Below are positions 26,286 through 35,786 of a stretch of DNA of 64,000 nt, one piece after another. The stretch lies in the NCBI RefSeq assembly GCF_002303885.1, contig NZ_MRCM01000023.1:1-64000 (forward strand), given 5' to 3'. The notes under the pieces were generated by a model, which was not told where the DNA came from, ran no database searches, and saw only the letters and a program-made list of their open reading frames with translations. Each line of letters begins with the position of its first letter. The stretch's first letter is position 1. This DNA is from Flavobacterium sp. ACN2. GTDB taxonomy: Bacteria; Bacteroidota; Bacteroidia; Flavobacteriales; Flavobacteriaceae. Position numbers and translations under genes: made by a program.

Positions 26286-27341
26286 ATGGAAGCTAAAAAA
26301 CATGGTGTCATTTTAGAAAAAACAGATCGAACTTTTGAAGAATTAGGTGTTTTAAACCCTGCGATTTATCAAGACGAAAATACTGTTCACATGTTTTACA
26401 GAGCTGCAAAAAGAGGAAACTTTTCGACCATTGGTTACTGCCGTTTTGAAGGCCCAACCACATTAGTCGAAAGAAATACACAGCCCATTTTTGTTCCAGA
26501 ATATATTTATGAAATTCATGGTGTCGAAGATCCGAGAATTACCAAAATTGACGATAGGTTTTACATGACTTATGTCACTTATGACGGAATTAACGCCTGT
26601 GCTGCATTGGCAGTTTCAAAAGATTTAAAAGTTTTTAAAAAGAAAGGAATTATATCGCCAAAATTCATGCTTCACGAATTTACAAATTTGATTCGTAAGC
26701 ATTTACAGAATCCGAGCATTGCTAAGATTTTGGCTTTTAATACCGAAAGAAATTATCCGCTGACAGAAACTATTAAAGAGAATCTGTTTGTTTGGGATAA
26801 AAATGTAGTTCTTTTTCCGAAAAAATTCAATGGAAAATTTGTTGCCTTGCATCGCATATTTCCATCTATTCAGATTTTTTCGTTCGAAAAGAAATCAGAA
26901 TTAGCAGAAGATTTTTGGAAAAACTATTTAAAAAATCTTCCAGATTACATTGTAATGGAACCTAAATATGATCACGAAACAAGTCATATTGGTCCAGGAG
27001 CCCCGCCAATAGAAACAGCAGATGGCTGGCTTTTAATTTATCATGCTGCCGAAAGAAGAGAAAAAGGATTGGTTTATCATGCCGCCGCTGTTTTACTGGA
27101 TTTAGAAGATCCTTCAAAAGTTATAGCACGACTGCCAAAACCCATTATTACTCCTTCTGAATATTATGAAAGACATGGTTATGTCAATTATGTGGTTTTC
27201 CCCACAGGAACAGCCATTTTTGACGACCAACTATATATTTATTATGGCGCTGCCGATGATAAGATTGCGGTAGCCTCCTTGAACCTGAACGAGTTATTAA
27301 CCGAGCTAAAAAAGAATTCTCATGAAGACAATATCAAATAA
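26286..27341 (+). CDS. GH130-family beta-mannoside phosphorylase-like protein
   Basis: A 351-residue five-bladed beta-propeller enzyme of the GH130 type. Visible family features are the blade motifs GVEDPRITKIDDRFYMTYVTYD (about 78-100, which holds the likely catalytic Asp region) and GPGAPPIETADGWLLIYHA (about 238-256), and YYGAADDKIAVASL near the C-terminus. Family members phosphorolyse or hydrolyse beta-mannosides. The ATG at 26286 is used, with an in-frame GTG 3 bp earlier. It overlaps the next glycosyltransferase gene by 20 bp, which points to coupled translation. Confidence 0.9.
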   Translation: MEAKKHGVILEKTDRTFEELGVLNPAIYQDENTVHMFYRAAKRGNFSTIGYCRFEGPTTLVERNTQPIFVPEYIYEIHGVEDPRITKIDDRFYMTYVTYDGINACAALAVSKDLKVFKKKGIISPKFMLHEFTNLIRKHLQNPSIAKILAFNTERNYPLTETIKENLFVWDKNVVLFPKKFNGKFVALHRIFPSIQIFSFEKKSELAEDFWKNYLKNLPDYIVMEPKYDHETSHIGPGAPPIETADGWLLIYHAAERREKGLVYHAAAVLLDLEDPSKVIARLPKPIITPSEYYERHGYVNYVVFPTGTAIFDDQLYIYYGAADDKIAVASLNLNELLTELKKNSHEDNIK

Positions 27342-29592
27342 ATCAAAAATAGTTTTTTTATCTACTTTTCCGCCAACGCAATGCGGCATAGCAACTTATA
27401 CACAAGATACCATAAAAGGAATTACAGATGTTTACGGTAAATCTATAAAATGTGAAATTTGCGAACTGGTTAATGAACCAAAGGAGCATCCGACACAGGC
27501 ATATACCTTAAACACAAAAAATAAAACAGAATATGCTAAAGTAGCAGAAGAAATCAATAAGGATGAAGCTGTGAAACTAGTTCATATTCAGCACGAATTT
27601 GGTTTGTTTTCAGGAAATTACGGAGATGATCTTTTAAATTTTTTAAATGTTATTAAAGCCCCTGTTACTTATACCTTTCACAGTGTTATTCCGAACCCAA
27701 ATGACGAATTGAGAACATTCGTAAAGCTATTGTTGAGCTACAGCAATTCGGTTTTTGTAATGACTAATAAATCTAAAGAAATTCTAATTAAAGACTATGA
27801 AATTGATGAAGAAATAATTACTTGCGTACCCCACGGAACCCATATTGTAATATATGAAACTCCAGAAAAGGCAAAAGAAAAATTAAATATTCAGGACAGA
27901 TTAGTACTTTCAACTTTCGGCCTTTTGGGTGAAGGTAAAAATATAGAAACAGGCTTACAGGCTCTACCAAAAATTATCGAAAAGGCTCCAAATGCTTTAT
28001 ATCTGATAATTGGAAAAACACACCCCAATTTAATAAAAGATGGTGTCGATACTTATAGAGACAAATTAGAAGGATTAGTAAAAGAATTGAACCTTCACGA
28101 TAATGTTCGTTTTGTCAATCAATATTTAGATACAGATGCGCTTTTAGAATATCTACAAGCAACAGATATTTATATGTTTACATCCAAAGACCCGAATCAG
28201 GCAGTAAGCGGCACGTTTGCCTATGCCATGAGCTGTGCATGTCCGATTGTGGCTTCTAAAATTCCGCATACCAAAGAAGTATTAACTCCAGATTCTGGTA
28301 TTTTAGTTGATATTGGAAATGTCGATCAATTTGCCGAGGCGGCAATTAAATTGATTGGAGATGAGAATTTGAGACACGAAATGGGCATCAATTCTTTTAC
28401 TAAAATGCGCGCTTCTTCTTGGGAAAATGCTGCAATAACTCATATGAATACGTATAAAAACCTGATCAAAAATCCGTCAGAAATAAAATATAGCTATCCT
28501 CCTATTCAGTTAAAACATATCAAAAAACTAACTACAGAATTAGGAATTATTCAGTTCAGTAAAATTTCTATTCCAGATTTAGATTCAGGATATACTTTAG
28601 ATGATAATGCAAGAGCTCTAATTGCGTTCTGTATGCATTACAAACAAACCCAAGATAAAGACGATCTAGCTTATATTTTAATTTATTTAGATTTTATTCA
28701 ACGCTGTCAAAAACCAAAAGGAGACTTTATCAATTATGTTGATCAGGAAAACCGCGAACATGTAGAACAAAATGCCGAAGTAAATTTAGAAGACTCAAAT
28801 GCAAGAGCTATTTGGGCGCTGGGAACCGTTGTCTCTATGTCAGACATTCTTCCTGAAGCTATTACCAAAAAAGCAACAAAATGTTTATTGAACTCTTTAA
28901 AATGGACTGAAACTATTCAGTCGCCACGTTCTATTGGTTTTGCAACAAAAGGTTTGTATCTGTACCATACTACAGTTCCTAATTTATACGTTGCCGCAAT
29001 CATCAATAAACTGAATGCTAAACTTTTGGCCAACTATGAAGACACCGCAACAGAAGATTGGCAATGGTTTGAAAATTATCTGACTTACGGAAACGGAACT
29101 CTACCAGAATCAATGCTGTATGCTTATTTAATTACCAATAAACCGGTGTATAAAAAAGTAGCCTTGGATTCATTAGACTTTTTGATTTCTAAAACCTTTA
29201 TCGACGGAAACTTTAAAGCCATTTCTAACCAAAGTTGGCATCATAAAGGTTCAGAGCCAGATCAATACGGTGAACAGCCAATTGATGTTACTTATACAAT
29301 TCAAACTTTAAATGCATTTTATAATGCCTTTAAAACACCAGAATATAAAAAGAAAATGAAAGCGGCCTTTAATTGGTTTTTAGGTAAAAATCATTTAAAT
29401 CAGATTATGTATAATCCTGTAAGCGGCGGCGGTTATGACGGACTAGAGAAACACAATGTAAACTTAAACCAAGGTGCAGAATCTACCGTTTGTTACTTAA
29501 CCGCAAGATTACTAATGGAAAAACTAGCCATGTCACAATCGCGTGTTATTCCGTTACAAAAATCTCGAAGTGGCATTGCTATAAATTTATAA
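27322..29592 (+). CDS. GT4-type glycosyltransferase fused to a helical C-terminal domain
   Basis: A 756-residue two-part protein. Residues about 8-375 form a GT-B glycosyltransferase (FPPTQCGIATYTQ, HIQHEFG, VPHGTHIV, LIIGKTHP). The usual EX7E catalytic motif reads Q293-x7-Y301 (PNQAVSGTFAYAMSCACPIV), so both glutamates are replaced. Residues about 390-756 are all-helical with repeated GxxxLY and WxxY features like an alpha/alpha-toroid glycosidase domain. The overlap with the GH130 gene suggests that both act on the same mannose-containing glycan. This pairing is inference. Confidence 0.88.
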   Translation: MKTISNKSKIVFLSTFPPTQCGIATYTQDTIKGITDVYGKSIKCEICELVNEPKEHPTQAYTLNTKNKTEYAKVAEEINKDEAVKLVHIQHEFGLFSGNYGDDLLNFLNVIKAPVTYTFHSVIPNPNDELRTFVKLLLSYSNSVFVMTNKSKEILIKDYEIDEEIITCVPHGTHIVIYETPEKAKEKLNIQDRLVLSTFGLLGEGKNIETGLQALPKIIEKAPNALYLIIGKTHPNLIKDGVDTYRDKLEGLVKELNLHDNVRFVNQYLDTDALLEYLQATDIYMFTSKDPNQAVSGTFAYAMSCACPIVASKIPHTKEVLTPDSGILVDIGNVDQFAEAAIKLIGDENLRHEMGINSFTKMRASSWENAAITHMNTYKNLIKNPSEIKYSYPPIQLKHIKKLTTELGIIQFSKISIPDLDSGYTLDDNARALIAFCMHYKQTQDKDDLAYILIYLDFIQRCQKPKGDFINYVDQENREHVEQNAEVNLEDSNARAIWALGTVVSMSDILPEAITKKATKCLLNSLKWTETIQSPRSIGFATKGLYLYHTTVPNLYVAAIINKLNAKLLANYEDTATEDWQWFENYLTYGNGTLPESMLYAYLITNKPVYKKVALDSLDFLISKTFIDGNFKAISNQSWHHKGSEPDQYGEQPIDVTYTIQTLNAFYNAFKTPEYKKKMKAAFNWFLGKNHLNQIMYNPVSGGGYDGLEKHNVNLNQGAESTVCYLTARLLMEKLAMSQSRVIPLQKSRSGIAINL

Positions 29593-29637
29593 GAAAAAAT
29601 ATTGAAGCTAACCAAATACTTCACTTTTTAAACCCTG

Positions 29638-29666
29638 AAAATCCCTTTCTTATTAAAAGGGATTTT
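29638..29666 (+). terminator. Terminator of the GH130-GT operon
   Basis: AAAATCCCTTT (29638-29648) and AAAGGGATTTT (29656-29666) form a perfect 11-bp stem with a 7-nt loop and run into T residues. Confidence 0.9.
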
Positions 29667-29857
29667 TTGTTTGCGGACACTAACGTCAAAGTGTTTTAAT
29701 TATTGTGAGCTTATGAAAATTATATAAGGCTGATGAAAAGTTGTGTAATATATTTTAACAAGTATTGAGCTAACTTTCCTGTATAATTTAATGATTTGAA
29801 AAAACTGTTAAATAATTGATTTTCATTTCACATCATTCACCTTAAAACCAAAACATT

Positions 29858-30616
29858 TTGATCCTTGCAATTAAAAATACATTCGCCGAAATTGGAGAGA
29901 CCACCTTATTCGCTAAAAGGTTTTTTAAGGAGGTTTTTATTCCGCCATATGAGACCAAGGAGTTTCTAAAACAATGTTATGTTATAGGATATAAATCTCT
30001 ACCATTGGTCGCAATTACCGGTTTTATAATGGGACTGGTACTTACCCTGCAATCGCGTCCGACGTTGGTAAAATTTGGTGCAGAATCTTGGCTTCCTGGA
30101 ATGGTGGCGCTTTCGCTGATAAGAGAAATTGCACCCGTAATTACTGCATTGATTTGTGCCGGAAAAATTTCATCTGGAATTGGAGCCGAACTAGGATCAA
30201 TGAAAGTAACAGAACAGATTGATGCTATGGAAGTTTCAGCCGTTAATCCGTACAACTATTTAGTGGTAACAAGAGTGCTAGCCTGTACTTTAATGGTGCC
30301 ACTGTTAGTGTTTTTTGCTGATGCTGTCGGAATCATTGGCGGTTATGTAGGCATTAACATTCATGGCGATGTCAACTTCTATAGATTTTTAACCCAGATC
30401 ATTCAATCCTTAGAATTTCTAGATCTGTTTCCAGCCACTATTAAAACTTTCTTCTTTGGATTTTTTATAGGAATGATTGGCTGTTATAAAGGTTTTAATG
30501 CTTCTAACGGAACAGAAAGTGTGGGTCAGGCTGCCAATTCTGCTGTTGTAACAGCGTCGTTGAGCATTTTTATTATAGATATGGTTGCTGTACAAATAAC
30601 CGACTTATTCTTTTAA
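29858..30616 (+). CDS. MlaE-family ABC transporter permease
   Basis: A 252-residue inner-membrane permease of a phospholipid-type ABC transporter. The signature LVLTLQSRPTLVKFGAESW and the conserved ALIREIAPVITALICAGKISSGIGAELGSMKVTEQIDAMEV loop (about 83-128) are typical. About five helices are predicted. It uses a TTG start at 29858, because no ATG lies at the family's normal N-terminus. It is followed after 1 bp by the ATPase gene and then by the MCE gene, so the three form one complex. Confidence 0.92.
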   Translation: MILAIKNTFAEIGETTLFAKRFFKEVFIPPYETKEFLKQCYVIGYKSLPLVAITGFIMGLVLTLQSRPTLVKFGAESWLPGMVALSLIREIAPVITALICAGKISSGIGAELGSMKVTEQIDAMEVSAVNPYNYLVVTRVLACTLMVPLLVFFADAVGIIGGYVGINIHGDVNFYRFLTQIIQSLEFLDLFPATIKTFFFGFFIGMIGCYKGFNASNGTESVGQAANSAVVTASLSIFIIDMVAVQITDLFF

Positions 30617-30617
30617 A

Positions 30618-31397
30618 ATGATGAAAGAAAAACTACATAAAGAACCCAAAACAAAAGAGAAAGATAAAACTCCGATTATCGAGATTAAAGATCTTCATAA
30701 AACTTTTGGAAAAGATAATGCCGTTTTAAAAGGCGTAAATCTCACTTTGAATAAAGGCGAAGATTTGGTGGTTTTAGGACGTTCAGGCTCTGGAAAATCA
30801 GTCACAATAAAATGTATCGTTGGATTGATTGAACCAGACAAAGGCGAAATTAAAGTTTTTGATGAAAACGTTCTGAATATTTCAAAAAGCGAGCTGAATG
30901 AAATTAGAGTCCGAATCGGATTTTTGTTCCAAAGCGGGGCACTTTACGATTCGATGTCCGTTAGAGAAAATCTCGCTTTTACCTTGACCAAACACAAACG
31001 CGATTTAAGCCAAGAAGAAGTCGATAATGAAGTAATGGAAGCATTAGAAAGTGTAGGACTTGCCGATGCCGTTGACAAAATGCCCTCTGAACTTTCGGGC
31101 GGTATGAAAAAAAGAATTGGTCTGGCGCGCACGCTAATCTTAAAACCAGAGATTATTTTGTACGACGAACCCACAACGGGTTTGGACACGATAACTTCAA
31201 GAGAAATAAGCGAATTGATCCTGGATATTAAACACAAACAAAAAACTTCTTCCATCATTATTACGCACGATATGGCTTGTGCAAAAATGACAGCCGATCG
31301 AATTGTAGTTTTAAAAGAAGGTGTAATTCATGCCGAAGGAACATACGAAGAATTAGAAAAAGACGAAGACGAATGGGTACGCTCATTTTTTGAATAA
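30618..31397 (+). CDS. MlaF-family ABC transporter ATP-binding protein
   Basis: A 259-residue ATPase. Walker A is GRSGSGKS (54-61), the Q-loop is FLFQSG, the ABC signature is LSGGMKKR (159-166), Walker B is IILYDE (179-184) with TTGLD, and the H-loop is ITHD. A charged N-terminal extension (about 1-18) precedes the domain. It powers the MlaE-type permease one base upstream. Translation may start at either of the first two ATGs. Confidence 0.94.
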   Translation: MMKEKLHKEPKTKEKDKTPIIEIKDLHKTFGKDNAVLKGVNLTLNKGEDLVVLGRSGSGKSVTIKCIVGLIEPDKGEIKVFDENVLNISKSELNEIRVRIGFLFQSGALYDSMSVRENLAFTLTKHKRDLSQEEVDNEVMEALESVGLADAVDKMPSELSGGMKKRIGLARTLILKPEIILYDEPTTGLDTITSREISELILDIKHKQKTSSIIITHDMACAKMTADRIVVLKEGVIHAEGTYEELEKDEDEWVRSFFE

Positions 31398-31420
31398 AGC
31401 AAAATAAAATAATAGAAATC

Positions 31421-32257
31421 ATGGAAAAGGAATCTGGATATACTTGGAAATTAGGAATGTTTGTAACGATAGGTTTACTGCTTTTTATAATGGCCGTATA
31501 TTTTATCGGAAAACAGCAAAATCTTTTTGGTTCAACCTTTCATATTAGCTCTCAGTTTAAAACTGTAAGCGGTTTAGAAGTCGGAAATAATGTTCGCTTT
31601 TCTGGGATTAATGTTGGAACAGTAGAACAAATTCAGTTAAAAAATGACTCGACCGTAAGAGTTGTTTTGGTCATGAAAGAAGAAGTTCGAAAATTCATTA
31701 AAACGGATGCCACGGCCAGTATTGGTTCAGATGGTTTAATGGGCGATAAAGTTCTGACTATTTCTCCAGGCGCTAAATCTCAAAAAGAGATTGAAGATAA
31801 CGGGCAGATTGCTTCTGTTGACGGAATTGAAATGCACGATATTATGAAAAGCGTGAAGAAAAGCGTAGACAATATTGGCGTGATTTCAGACGAAATAGCC
31901 ATTTTTAGCCACAGCATGAACAACGGAAACGGCGCCTTGGCAAGATTGGTTAAAGATGATAAAATGGCCAACAGCGTTTCGAATACGCTTTCTAATCTAG
32001 AAACAGGTACAAAAGGTTTCAGTGAAAATATGGAAGCGGCAAAAAGCAATTTCCTTTTTAGAGGCTATTTCAAGAAAAAAGAAAAAGAGAAAAAGGAGAA
32101 GCAAGAAGAAAGAAAAGAGAAGCAAGAGGAAAAGAAAGAAAAGCAAGAAGAAGCTAAAAAAGAGAAAGAAGAAAAAGCTGCTAAAGAAAAAGAACAAAAA
32201 GAGAAAGAAGAAAAGCAAAAGCAGGAAGAGGCTAAAAAGGCAGAAACTAAAAATTAA
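31421..32257 (+). CDS. MlaD/MCE-family lipid-binding protein with charged tail
   Basis: A 278-residue inner-membrane-anchored protein. It has one transmembrane helix (about 10-30), one MCE domain (about 38-118, with VSGLEVGNNVRFSGINVGTV and GSDGLMGDKVL), then a helical stretch (about 135-205). Residues 216-278 are almost only Lys, Glu, Gln and Arg, a highly charged single helix not seen in the short MlaD. It would sit in the periplasm and guide lipids through the MlaE/MlaF machine. Confidence 0.9.
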   Translation: MEKESGYTWKLGMFVTIGLLLFIMAVYFIGKQQNLFGSTFHISSQFKTVSGLEVGNNVRFSGINVGTVEQIQLKNDSTVRVVLVMKEEVRKFIKTDATASIGSDGLMGDKVLTISPGAKSQKEIEDNGQIASVDGIEMHDIMKSVKKSVDNIGVISDEIAIFSHSMNNGNGALARLVKDDKMANSVSNTLSNLETGTKGFSENMEAAKSNFLFRGYFKKKEKEKKEKQEERKEKQEEKKEKQEEAKKEKEEKAAKEKEQKEKEEKQKQEEAKKAETKN

Positions 32258-32299
32258 ATTCCAAATTTTTAAAATGCCAAATTCCAGTTCTCATTTTTA

Positions 32300-32388
32300 T
32301 GTCTTTCTGAGCGAAGTCGAAGAACACGCAATGTAAAACACACTTAATAAATTAAGGATGTGATTCTTCGACTTCGCTCAGGAAGACA
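32300..32388. repeat. Intergenic palindrome, CTGAGCGAAGTCGAAG family
   Basis: The left arm TGTCTTTCTGAGCGAAGTCG and the right arm CGACTTCGCTCAGGAAGACA are nearly perfect reverse complements, with a 30-nt inner segment like that of the 23641 copy. It is followed by CACAATTCACAATTCACAATC direct repeats (about 32419-32440). Confidence 0.88.
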
Positions 32389-32448
32389 AGCATTAAGAAA
32401 AATTCAAAATCCAGTATTTCACAATTCACAATTCACAATCAAAACTAT

Positions 32449-35268
32449 ATGCCAAGTCAATTCAAACATACCGCCTTAAAAGTTTTAAAAATTACTGGAA
32501 TTACGATTGCGGTAATTTTGTTTTTGCTGTTTATTATTCCGCTGCTTTTTCCTGGAAAAATTGCTTCGGAAGTGAAGAAAATTGCGAACGAACGTCTGGA
32601 TACCAAATTGGAATTTACAAAATCTAAACTTTCCTTTTTCACGCATTTTCCATCATTGACTGTTTCGCTAGACGATTTATCTTTAACGGGTTCTAAACCT
32701 TTCAGCAATGATACTTTATTAAGAGCCGATCAGGTTGCATTTGGAATTGATATTAAAAGACTGCTTTTTGATAATGAAGTTAAAATCAACAAACTCTATG
32801 TTTCAGATGCTTTAATAAATGTAATGGTCAACCAAAAAGGTCAGGCCAATTACAATATTTATGTAGCGCCAGAAGATAGAAACAAAAAAGAAGATCCTAA
32901 TGCTCCAGAAGAAGGAACAGCAATACGATTGGAACGCATCGATTTACAAAACTGCCACGTAAAATATAACGACCGTTCGGCAAAGATTCTAGTTGATGCA
33001 AAAGGCTTTAATTATATTGGAAAAGGAAATTTGAGCGAAGATATTTTTGACTTGGCAACCGATGCTAAAATTGACGAACTGGATTTCTATTATGATCGAA
33101 CTGGCTACTTAAGAAAGAAAAAAGTCAGCGCCGATTTAATTACCCGAATCAATACACATGCACTTACTTTTATTTTACAAAAAAATGAACTTCATATCAA
33201 TAAACTCCCTTTAAAGTTTACTGGTCTTTTTTCCATTTTAAGAGATGGCTATAAAATCAATATTAAAGCGGCTTCAGAGAATACAACGGTAAAAGATTTA
33301 TTGTCTGTAATGCCACCCGAATATTTAACATGGCTTGAAAGAACAGAGATTTCAGGACGAAGCGATTTAATGCTGACTTTTAAAGGAGATTATAACGTTC
33401 AGAAAAAACAAAAACCAAACTTAGCTTTCAATTTAAAAATTAATGAAGGCTCAGTAAATTATAAAAATGCTCCAGTTCCCTTAACCGATTTTCAAATGGA
33501 TCTAAATGCTATGCTTCCATCTTTAGATACCGAACAATTGCTGGTTAATTTGAGAACATTAAAATTTAAAGTGGGCGAAAAAGATTATTTTAATGCCTAT
33601 CTGCACAGCAAAGGTTTAAGCGAAATGTCGATTAATGCGAGCGTGAAGGGCGCTTTAGACCTTGCTGTTGTTGATGCTGCATTGGGATTGGAAAATATGG
33701 ATTTGAAAGGAATCTTGAAAACCGATATTAAGGCTCGAGGCGTTTTTAGCACCTCTAAAAAATTATTTCCTAAAACGATCGGAGGCATTTCTTTGCGAAA
33801 CGGCTGGCTTAAAACAAAATATTATCCCAATCCTATTACCAACATCACTTTTATAGCCAATATGCTGAACAAAGCGGGAACCTATCAGGATTTGATTGTT
33901 GCAGTCGCGCCTTTTTCTTTTGTTTTTGAAGGAAATCCGGTTTATGTCAATGCCACTTTATCCGATTTTAGCGATTTGGCTTATAATGCCAAAATTAAAG
34001 GCGAACTGAATGTAGGCAGAATCTATCAGGTTTTCTCCCAAAAAGGTTTGGATTTAACAGGCTACGCCAAAGCAGATCTTTCCTTAAAAGGAAAACAAAG
34101 CTACGCTACAACGGGTCAGTACGATAAACTGGATAATAGAGGAACATTGCTGCTAAAAAACATAAAAGCAACTTCAGAATTGTTTCCAAAAGCTTTCTAT
34201 ATCAAACAAGGGAATTTTCGTTTTCAGAATGAAAAAATGTGGTTTGAAAAATTCAATGCTTCGTACGGAAAATCAGATTTTGATATTAACGGTTATCTGC
34301 TCAATACCATCAATTATTTCTTAGAATCAAAAGGGACTTTGAGCGGCAATTTCAACTTAAAATCAAAACTGATTAATGTAGATGAATTTATGGCGCTTGA
34401 AGAAGGCGAAAATAAAGACCGAAACCTAGAAGTCGAATATGCTAAAGAAGATCATCCGAAAATGAGCGGCGTGGTCATTATTCCAGAAAACCTAAATGTC
34501 ACTTTAAATGCAAATGCAGACAAAATAGAATACAATAAATTGATATTTAACAAACTGAATGGAAAAATAGGTGTAAAAAAAGAAGGATTTTACTTAGAAA
34601 ATGTTACCTTTAATATCATTGACTGTGTTTTAGGGATTAATGCATTGTATAAAGACGAGTCTCCGACCTCTGCACATTTTGATGCTCATTTTACAGCAAA
34701 AGACTTTGATGTTCAGCGAGCTTACAAAGAAATCCCGATGTTTCATGATATGGTTACCGCCGCTGAAAAAGCACACGGAATAATCTCTGTTGACTATAAA
34801 ATAAAAGGAGATTTAAACGGAAATATGGGACCTATTTATGAATCTATGCACGGCGGAGGAACCATTAATTTACGTGATGTTCAAATTAAGGGTCTGAAAC
34901 TTTTTGACGGAATTAGTTCTAAAACAGGACAAAATGGTTTGAACAATCCTGACATGAAAGGAATTGAAATCAAATCGACTATAGATAAGAATCTTATAAA
35001 TATTGAGCCATTTACCTTTAGCGTAGCTAGTTTTAGGCCAACTATTAAAGGAACTACAAGCTTTGATGGACTTCTGGATTTAAGAATGCGTTTAGGACTT
35101 CCGCTTTTCGGAATTATAGGTTTTCCAATTGTAATTACTGGAACACACGACGCTCCAAAAATTAAAATATTCAGCAAAACAGGACAAGAAATTAATCCGG
35201 CTGTTTACGATGAAAAAAACAATAAGGTAATTCGAAAAGAAAAAGTTAGCAAATCCAAAACAAAATAG
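32449..35268 (+). CDS. AsmA-like family protein, 939 aa
   Basis: A large membrane-anchored periplasmic protein. One N-terminal helix lies near residues 17-37 (GITIAVILFLLFIIPLLFPG). The long beta-rich body carries AsmA/DUF748-type blocks such as LDTKLEFTKSKLSFFTHFPSLTVSLDDLSLTGSKPF near the start and GLRMRLGLPLFGIIGFPIVITGTHDAPKIKIF near the end. AsmA-like proteins form long grooves linked to lipid transfer between membranes. It lies in line with the MlaE/F/D-type genes, about 190 bp after them. Confidence 0.87.
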   Translation: MPSQFKHTALKVLKITGITIAVILFLLFIIPLLFPGKIASEVKKIANERLDTKLEFTKSKLSFFTHFPSLTVSLDDLSLTGSKPFSNDTLLRADQVAFGIDIKRLLFDNEVKINKLYVSDALINVMVNQKGQANYNIYVAPEDRNKKEDPNAPEEGTAIRLERIDLQNCHVKYNDRSAKILVDAKGFNYIGKGNLSEDIFDLATDAKIDELDFYYDRTGYLRKKKVSADLITRINTHALTFILQKNELHINKLPLKFTGLFSILRDGYKINIKAASENTTVKDLLSVMPPEYLTWLERTEISGRSDLMLTFKGDYNVQKKQKPNLAFNLKINEGSVNYKNAPVPLTDFQMDLNAMLPSLDTEQLLVNLRTLKFKVGEKDYFNAYLHSKGLSEMSINASVKGALDLAVVDAALGLENMDLKGILKTDIKARGVFSTSKKLFPKTIGGISLRNGWLKTKYYPNPITNITFIANMLNKAGTYQDLIVAVAPFSFVFEGNPVYVNATLSDFSDLAYNAKIKGELNVGRIYQVFSQKGLDLTGYAKADLSLKGKQSYATTGQYDKLDNRGTLLLKNIKATSELFPKAFYIKQGNFRFQNEKMWFEKFNASYGKSDFDINGYLLNTINYFLESKGTLSGNFNLKSKLINVDEFMALEEGENKDRNLEVEYAKEDHPKMSGVVIIPENLNVTLNANADKIEYNKLIFNKLNGKIGVKKEGFYLENVTFNIIDCVLGINALYKDESPTSAHFDAHFTAKDFDVQRAYKEIPMFHDMVTAAEKAHGIISVDYKIKGDLNGNMGPIYESMHGGGTINLRDVQIKGLKLFDGISSKTGQNGLNNPDMKGIEIKSTIDKNLINIEPFTFSVASFRPTIKGTTSFDGLLDLRMRLGLPLFGIIGFPIVITGTHDAPKIKIFSKTGQEINPAVYDEKNNKVIRKEKVSKSKTK

Positions 35269-35270
35269 AA

Positions 35271-35786
35271 ATGAATTCAAAATCTCAGCATAAAAACAGT
35301 TCATTCGAGAAGTTTGCTTCAAAAGTTTCTAAAGCCGCTGGAAGCACACCAGCTTTTATTGGAGCTCTTTTTCTTGTTATTGGTTGGGCTATTTCAGGGC
35401 CAATTTTCGACTATTCTGAAACTTGGCAATTGGTAATTAATACCGGTACAACGATTATCACTTTTCTAATGGTTTTTTTGATTCAAAAAGCACAAAATAA
35501 AGATTCTCTTGCCATTCAGTTAAAATTAAACGAGCTAGTGGCATCCAATGATTTATCGAGTAATAGCCTTGTTGATGTCGAAAATATGACCGAGGAAGAG
35601 ATGAAGATTATTCAGAAATATTACCATCATTTAAGCCAGTTGGCAAAAAAAGATAAAACGATTAGAACATCGCATTCTATTGCCGAAGCAGAAGAAGTTC
35701 ATAGTCGCAAAAAAGAAAAAAAAAGTAAACCAGATACTATTAAAAAGACTACCAAAAACACCTCTAAAAAAATAACCAAAAAATGA
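35271..35786 (+). CDS. Low-affinity iron permease-like membrane protein
   Basis: A 171-residue protein resembling the bacterial Iron_permease family. It has two helices (about 29-47, AFIGALFLVIGWAISGPIF, and 55-72, TGTTIITFLMVFLIQKAQNKD). The C-terminal third is charged and Lys-rich. The core pattern ETWQLVINTGTTIITF is typical of the family, but iron transport by these short homologues is not established. The start codon lies 2 bp after the AsmA gene, so they are co-transcribed. Confidence 0.82.
   Translation: MNSKSQHKNSSFEKFASKVSKAAGSTPAFIGALFLVIGWAISGPIFDYSETWQLVINTGTTIITFLMVFLIQKAQNKDSLAIQLKLNELVASNDLSSNSLVDVENMTEEEMKIIQKYYHHLSQLAKKDKTIRTSHSIAEAEEVHSRKKEKKSKPDTIKKTTKNTSKKITKK

Noticed and set aside
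31997..32336. Phe/Leu-rich minus ORF and Lys/Arg-rich plus ORF over the MCE tail
   Set aside because: Both are shadow frames of the Lys/Glu-rich low-complexity end of the MCE gene.
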